From the NCBI GenBank assembly GCA_946803715.1, contig CAMPET010000287.1, forward strand, positions 58,068 to 89,472: DNA of 31,405 nt, written 5' to 3'. The position numbers and the translations under genes are program-made. Positions 12,401 through 20,700 of the stretch are shown piece by piece (within the stretch, counting starts at the first letter, position 1; every line of letters starts with the position of its first letter). This DNA is from Beroe ovata. Taxonomy: Eukaryota > Ctenophora > Nuda > Beroida > Beroidae. The notes beneath the pieces were generated by a model. The model ran no database searches, was not told the DNA's origin, and worked only from the letters and a program-made list of their open reading frames with translations.

Positions 12401-15400
12401 CATGGTACTGAATATGATGAAGGTGGCTGTTTCATTGCCTTAGTATCACAATATATTGTGCTGGAGATTAGAGTGGTAGCTGTGAGGTCGTATAATTGTT
12501 ATACGGTATACCCCCCCCCATTGTGAGCTGTGAGATAGGCATTGTTATCATTGAACCTCGTCTCCAGCAGCAGCAGGAATGTTCATTGTCAACCCGGGAT
12601 TAAATTATGTTCCCATTCTCTCTGTATGAGAGAGAGAGACAAAGAAACAAGACCACATCATGAGGTGTTCTGAGCTCCAGCAACAACTATTCCAACCCTC
12701 ACTTGTGTGTGTGTGTGTGTGTATGTGTGTGTGTGTGTGTGGGTGTGNTTGTACCTGTGTGTGTGTGTGTGTGTGTGTGAGTAGCTGCTACTCGGAACAC
12801 ACTGCTTACATAATATTTCCAAGTTGAGACCCGCTGGTTTAGTGGCGAAAATGTGGCTTGAGTAAACCATCTGGTGTCATTTGTGTTCCAGGAATTCAAA
12901 AGCCGCTACATTCAAATACCGCTACATTCCAATCATGGTCAATGACTTCATAGTCAATGACTTTCACAGTCAATGACTTCCGAATTCAATGACTATTGAC
13001 TATCATAGTCAATGAGTAGCAACTTATAGTCCCTGATCAATGACTTGGAATTCCCCGACAATACATTGTAACACTGCTTTGAGTTCGCTAGAAGCCCATA
13101 TCCCGTGTTCCCGGTCTTTGAGTACTATATAGTGCAACAATGTCGAGAGAGATATGTGTGTAGTACAAAACTGTGATTATCAAACAATTAGACACGGTTT
13201 AGTGGGTATAATAGGGTAATTACCGCAGTGTTTATCAATTACTCCCCGTCATTGCATAATTAGCATTGTCACTACTTGTGGCACATTATTATTACGCCCA
13301 GTAGTGCGGTGGTGATGATTTGGTACAAGGTATCTCGGTCACCACCCAAGCAGTAACCATGGCTCCATGAAGTCTGTGCTAATACACACGCACCGCCCCC
13401 ATTCCTCTGTCGACCCTATCGGCATACCGTATATCTCCATGTATAGGTGTATGTGTGTATGTGTGTTTGTGTGTGTGCGTGCGTGTGTGTGAGTGTGTGT
13501 GTGTGTGCGTGTGTGTGAGTGATTGTCGAATTGGATTTGTGTGTGTGGCACACTTTTCTCCGGAATTTGTCGTTACACTATAGACCTCAATTTCCCGATA
13601 TGACTGGTGGAGTACCGACATTAGCTTGAGCTTCCTTTTCATTTTTCTCAATTCTGTCCACTGTCCAGTTTCCTATTCTGTGTCCAGTTTTCATGATATT
13701 CAGACTTTTAACTTGTCAAACATCTTGCGTTATTACTGATATGGAGTATTCCTGCGTATTGAAGCTGCATAAGGTACTCCTACTATTAGCAGTGTAAAGT
13801 TTCACTGATATAACGCCGNGTGTGTGTGTGTGTTTGTGTGTGTGTGTGCGTGTGAGTGGTATCACTGATACATACCCCAAGCAAGCACTAGGGGGGTGGG
13901 CAGTGGTGCTGTGATTATCACAGACATAGTGTCGCCATTGTGATATGTATCATCCAGGCTTGTACCTTGTGTACCTCGGTTCATTACAGTGTATCAAGGT
14001 GGAGAGCGTGTGGACGAATACAGCTGCATGTATAATAACTGTATAATAACAGGGCGTGTAATATACTTGTACCTACTTTATCATGATAGGACTGTACTAT
14101 ACTGACGTAACAATGAAACTGTCTCTCTACAACCACAGTTCACAACCACAGTTCACAACCACAGTTCACAACCACAGTTCACAACCACAGTCCACAACCA
14201 CAGTTCACAACCACAGTTCACAACCACAGTTCACAACCACAGTTCACAACCACTGTTCACAACCACATACTAGACAAACCAGAAACGCACAACGGCATCT
14301 ACAACTTCACGAAAATGTCAAACCATTTTATCGATTTTATCGATTCATACCTATAGTTGTAGCAACTGATTTGAGATATTCCAGGATTTATCATTCCTGC
14401 TTTTTGAAATCTTATCCAGTGTAAGGAAGTGTTTTGTTTAAAACAACACCAAACACGAGCGGGGTGTTTCTCATTTGACATATGTCAATGAATCATGTGA
14501 GACATAGTTTACATACCACCCATCGCATAAACCACGAGTTAGTGATAACAGGCGGAATAAATCATTGGTAACAGCTGTTTGTCAATAGGAACATTCACCA
14601 GTCACACATTGTCCAATGAATGAGCCCCCAGAGTCGTGCCCAATGCCCATGGCGTCCAATGATTGGATATAACAGTGGTTCATGACCATTGACAAACACA
14701 AACTGAGGTGCGAGGCCCCATTTCACCCCTGGTCATTGAATGTGACATTGTGTGTGACATGTGTGTGACATTGGGGGAAGGTGTTATCATGGTAATCTCC
14801 TAATTGTGGTCTCACTTCATGGTTCATCATAACAATTTGTGTACGTTGACACCAAGAGAGAGGGAGAATTAGCCCTGCACACTTCTACTTCCATTACCAT
14901 AGAGATTAGAGTGGGATGTTAACCCCAGTGTGTGTGTGTGTTTGTNGTGTTTGTGTGTACTGTGTAACTGTATGTGCGTGTGAGTGGTATCACTGGTACA
15001 CCCCAAGCAACCACTAGGGGGGTGGGCAGTGGTGCTGTGATTATCACAGACATAGTGTCGCCATAACCATTGTGATTTGTATCATCCAGGCCTGAACCTT
15101 GTGTGTGGACGAATACAGCTGTATGTATAATATGTATAATAACTGGGTGTGTAATATACTCGTAGCTACTTCATCATGATAGGACTGTACTATACTGACG
15201 TAAGTCGTAGCAATGAAACTGTCTCTGCAACCACAGTTCACAACCACAGTTCACAACCACATACTAGACAAACCAGAAAGCACAACGTCATGTACACAGA
15301 ACGTCATGTTCACGGAAGTGTCAAACCATTTTATCGATTTTATCGATTCATACCTTAGTTGTAGCAACTGATTTGGGATGTTCCAAGATTTATCATTCCT

Positions 15401-16608
15401 GCTTTTTGAAATCTTATCCAGTGTAGGGAAGTGTTTTGTTAAAAACAACACCAAATATGAGCGGGGTGTTTCTCATTTGACATATGTCAATGAATCATGT
15501 GAGACATAGTTTACATACCATCCATCGCATAAACCACGAGTTAGTGATAACAGGCGGAATGAATCATTGGTAACAGCTGTTTGTCAATAGGAACATTCAC
15601 CAGTCACACCCTGTCCAATGAATGACCCCCCAGAGTCGTGCCCAATGCCCATTGCGTCCAATGATTGGATATAACAGTGGTTCATGACCATTGACAAACA
15701 CAAACTGAGGTGAGAGGTCCCATTTCACCCCTGGTCATTGCGTGTGACATTGTGTGTGACATTGTGTGTGACATGTGTGTGACATTGGGAGAAGGTGTTA
15801 TCATGGTAGTCTCCTAATTGTGGTCTCACTTCATGGTTCATCATCCACACTTTGTGTACGTTGACACCAAGAGAGAGGGAGAATTAGACCTGCACACTTC
15901 TACTTCCATTACCATAGAGATTAGAGGGGGATGTTAACCCCAGTGTGTGTGTGTGTTTGTGTGTTTGTGTGTGTGTTACAATGCCCCGCGCGAGACATTC
16001 GGTAGACAAAGCGTCTCCTTACAAAGGCAGCGTTACCAGTCCCCTATTTATAATTTACAAGGTATAATCCTGCCACCGTTTATAATATCAATCCATCAGT
16101 GCTCCTTCATAAAGCACATGGGCAAAGGGAGGAGAGGGGCATTGTCACTTGGGATGACACTTCATTATCGTGTCACTTTACCCATTATCGTGTCACTTAA
16201 CCCATTATCGTGTCACTTGACCAGTCATCGTGACACTTAATAGTAAACTCCATTGAAATAGTTGCACAGAAAACCCAATCGTGTATTCATGTAGGCACAG
16301 GTGCCAATTCCCAGCACATTGGTGCACCAGGTAGAACTCAGATGAGCACCATGTAAAACTGAGATGGGTGGTATCTCAGTTTCTGAGAGGGGGGGTTAAA
16401 GATGAAATTCTGTCCTGGGATTGATAACGTATCTGGATCTGTGTGGTGTATCATGTTACGTCACACTTTAGTGTCAGTTAGTGAATCCCAGGGCACAAAA
16501 CACACTTCATACACACACACTCTCATTCAGTGCTACGACTGATGCCACGAATATTCGATTAAAATCCCCAACTACCAAATTGTTGAAAGTTGTGGTAAAC
16601 AACGCTAT

Positions 16609-16646
<38 letters not shown>

Positions 16647-17729
16647 ATCATCAGTTACTATATTTTACACTACAATCACACTGCCGCCGCGAACACTGAT
16701 TTCATTACTAGACATGATAGTGACATTCCACAATTAGTAAAGAGAAGAGAGAGGGGGGCCGTTGAGAGACCTTGATTCAATTACCAAGTTATTGGTGATA
16801 ATCGTAATTCATGTGTAGTATGATAATAGTAGGTGTGCGTGTGTGCTTACACTAAGTACACGATATGATGCCCAGCTACCAAATACCGTCCCAATTTTTT
16901 CCTCTAGAACTTAGAAATTATCATATTCAATTTTCAAAACATGATAGGTATGTTCCTAATCACCCGGCCCCCTGTACGCGAGGGCCGTAGTGCGACAACT
17001 GACCCCCCGACAATTACAGTTAAATTACAGTAACGGTTAGGGTTAGGGCATGAGATACTGTTATTGTTCTTATCTGGTTAGGTTATGTCAAATGTCAGGG
17101 GGTCAGTTGTCGCACTTTCGCGAGGGCCCGTTTGCTAGTACTTTTGCACTTTTGCTAATATCCTCTCCTCCCTGTTTCAGATATGGGGAAAGTACACAGA
17201 GTTGCATTCATCCGTGACCAGGACAGTAAAGTCCACCACACTTCCTACATAGTGGTAAGTGGCACACCACACTTCCTACATAGTGGTAAGTGGCACAATG
17301 TACTCTCGGCGCTAGACATTGTGTGCCCTGGTACACTACCAGTGTGTAGGTATATGTGGTGTGTGTGTATGTGTGTGTGTGTGTGTGTGTGTATGTGTGT
17401 GTGTTTGAGTGTNNNNNNNNNNNNNNNNNNNNNNNNNNNNNNNNNNNNNNNNNNNNNNNNNNNNNNNNNNNNNNNNNNNNNNNNNNNNNNNNNNNNNNNN
17501 NNNNNNNNNNNNNNNNNNNNNNNNNNNNNNNNNNNNNNNNNNNNNNNNNNNNNNNNNNNNNNNNNNNNNNNNNNNNNNNNNNNNNNNNNNNNNNNNNNNN
17601 NNNNNNNNNNNNNNNNNNNNNNNNNNNNNNNNNNNNNNNNNNNNNNNNNNNNNNNNNNNNNNNNNNNNNNNNNNNNNNNNNNNNNNNNNNNNNNNNNNNN
17701 NNNNNNNNNNNNNNNNNNNNNNNNNNNNN

Positions 17730-17769
<40 letters not shown>

Positions 17770-20700
17770 GGTCAAAGAAGTTACTCTCGCGTAGCGGAAC
17801 CGGTTCACTCAGAACTTTCATCAAATCGGACCACAGACTTTCTAATGGGTGAACTTGTGATCTAATCTATGGAGTTTAGCGAGATCGTAGCAACGATTTT
17901 TTTAGTTGGATTGTATGTAACAATTAGAACGTTAGATTTTAACAATTCGGGCACTGTGATAACTCCACATTCGTACCCAACACTCATAAACAACTCCACA
18001 CTAACTCACACCGCCCACACAAATTGACAACCTCAACACTCAAATTAACAGCTCCATGAGAAACTAACAACCCCATGAGAAACTAACAACCCCATGAGAA
18101 ACTAACAACACGTACACATAACCAGGGTGAGGGACCAATACAGCAAGTGGTATATGGCGGGGGACACGTGTACGCACTGGGTGGTAACTGGATGACCAGT
18201 GTACCAGTCAACCAGGACTGCTCAGCGCCAAGTTGTGGGTAAGTGGAATTTGTCTCTCTTTCGTTCATAAGGAATGTGTGATTGTTTGGTTGATTAATTT
18301 GATCGCACCCTGTTGTTTTCACATCGTCATGTGTGCTATCCATATTGTTTCACTGTTGTCATCTAAACATTGAGTTGGAGTAGTGGGGTGTTTTGTAGCA
18401 GTCGCATGAGAAATCAAGACTTTGGAATTTCTGATAACGCACAGATGCAACAAGTGAAACAGTCTCACTCACTAACAACGACTGTTTCACTTGTTGCATC
18501 TGTGCGTTATCAGAAATTCCAAAGTCATCTAAACATGTTGCTACTGTTGTCATTCCACATGGGATTTACCTGAGATGTTCCTATAGAACCAAATGCGTTT
18601 TCACCTGAAATAATTTTGAGTCATGAACACACTTAAACACTAATAAGTGTGTACTGGGTATGTATGTGTGTGCACATAGTTTCAATTGACTGATGATGTG
18701 TAGTGATGAGTACGAGTTATAGTTAAGTGAGAGTGTGCAGCGTGCGTGTAAAGGTGAACTATGGAAACAGCTGATCTAGCTATGTCTCATGAGTAACAGT
18801 GATGCACATCACTTACTTTACATCACAGCTGTTATAGCACCTGATGTATGTGTATAACACTTTGAGCATTCGCAATTTACTAAATATGTGTGTAGTGTAT
18901 GTGTAGCGTGTTTCTGTTCATTGACAAGTGTTTGTAATGTTGTTGCAGAAGATTTGGGTTAGCTCAAGGACTACTTTTCGTCATCGTTTCAATGAATGTT
19001 CTCAATAAAATGCGGGTAGCTTTAACGGCCTACCTAAAACAATTTACCGCTTTAGAACCGCTAAGAACCGTGCTGGACATTGGCAGTTTCGTTTCATGGG
19101 TGTGTTTGGACGTATTCTATTGTATAATGTATTTGTCTCACTATTTATTGTATAGAGACATTCCAGTAAAAAAAATAATTTTATTGGCGCTGAATGTTAT
19201 TTTTGTGACATTTTTGGCAATTTTATATGCATATACGTGGGCGGCGGTAGCATTTTCAGATTTACCGCTTTAGTCATGATTCAGAATTCATGAATACTGC
19301 TGCGCTTTAATCTTACGGCTCACTTTTAATGTTCAAATCACCCAATTTAAGATACTAATAAATATCGCTGTCACTTTCCATGTACCTAGTTGAGAATTTG
19401 AAACTTCTCGTAGCGCGCGAAAACATTCCATCATGCAATCAGCGTTCACTCTGACAGTAAAGACGCGCGCGCGCCCATTCCCTCACCCACTCCCGCGTTT
19501 TTCGCGAAGGTGGGATCTTTTTAACACAGTATCACTTCCGATTATTTTTTCTAATTTCTTGCTATATATTTGACAATGATTATTTTCAGTGAGTGCAGGA
19601 AGAGACATTTTCCTCACTGTGGGTGGTGTTACGATGTGAAACTTGGGCAGTGGTCATGTTCCACTAAAGCTGACTGTCCGCTACAGAATTGGGATTCCCC
19701 TACAATCACGTGTCCTGTTCTGCCAACGTGAGTCTGAATTTGTGTTTCAGTATCCACAGCAATCCACACTTAGACATGTTCTGTTGGGTTTAAACCATTT
19801 TATAACTTTAAAGTTATATTTTATAACTTTAAAGTTTTAAACTTATCATTTTATAACTTTAAAGTTTTAAACTTATCAACACTACTTATTACAATCAAAT
19901 TTGAGGACTTNTCTATTATATATTGTCATTGTAATGTAATGTTATTTAATTCTATTATATATAATCAGATTTCAGCAGTTTCATTTTATAACTTATAAGC
20001 TTCGTACACGTTCTTTTTGTTTATTTCACATAACACCAATCGTGATTCGTGAAGTTACCATCTCATCTGCATTCAGGTTTAGCAAGATCCCAATGAACAA
20101 GACGCTTCAAGAAGGGGAGACTGCCCAGTTCCAATGTACGTCGCACGATGCTCAAGTTGTGTGGACAAAGGACGGAGGACGGCTGCCCTATCGGGCTGGG
20201 TTCATATCTCAGGGCATGATCTACATACCGGAAGTGAGATTGGAGGATTCAGGTTACTACGAGTGTTCCATTAACAACACCTCCGGAGTAGTGACGGAGA
20301 GAGCGTACCTTCACGTGCAGGTCCCGGTCAAGTTCAGACAACAGCCGGCAAATGTATCAGTCACTAGTGGGCACCAAGATTTGGTCCTCAATTGTGTAGT
20401 GGAGGGATTCCCAACCCCAGAAATATGGTAAGTTCCTCTTGCTTCGTTTTTATATCCTACTTTAGTCACGAGAAAGAGAAGCAAAAACACTGAGCTATGT
20501 GGGACACATTTAACATGGCGCTCTGTTTAAGGTGGGAACGCACAAACGGTGATTTACCAGATGGAAGTCAGCAACTCCCTGGTGGAGCTCTACGAATCAT
20601 ACGAGTGAGAAAGGGAGATGAGGGTGGATACGCGTGTTTTGCTAAGAATAGCATCGGTGGAGCGATAAAGAGTGATACGGCTTATGTCACTCTCACAGGT

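Larger units (their letters stand above)
12237..17180 (+). other. largest semaphorin intron (4.9 kb)
   Basis: No coding signal seen. It contains TCAATGACT repeats (12935-13045), TG microsatellites at 12703-12780, 13446-13520, 13820-13856, 14928-14972, 15942-15976 and 16613-16645, and a 1-kb duplication between single Ns (13820-15960). It also has a 13-bp minisatellite, a 22-bp repeat and an inverted-repeat element (16989-17116). Confidence 0.7.

Noticed and set aside
16159-16236. CRISPR-like regular repeat
   Set aside because: Head-to-tail tandem repeat with no spacers, in an animal intron.
17036-17047. TTAGGG telomere-like repeat
   Set aside because: Only two units, inside an inverted-repeat element.
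17183-17865. Long frames across the N run
   Set aside because: Xs come from the assembly gap and the rest from TG repeats; only 17181-17254 is a real exon.
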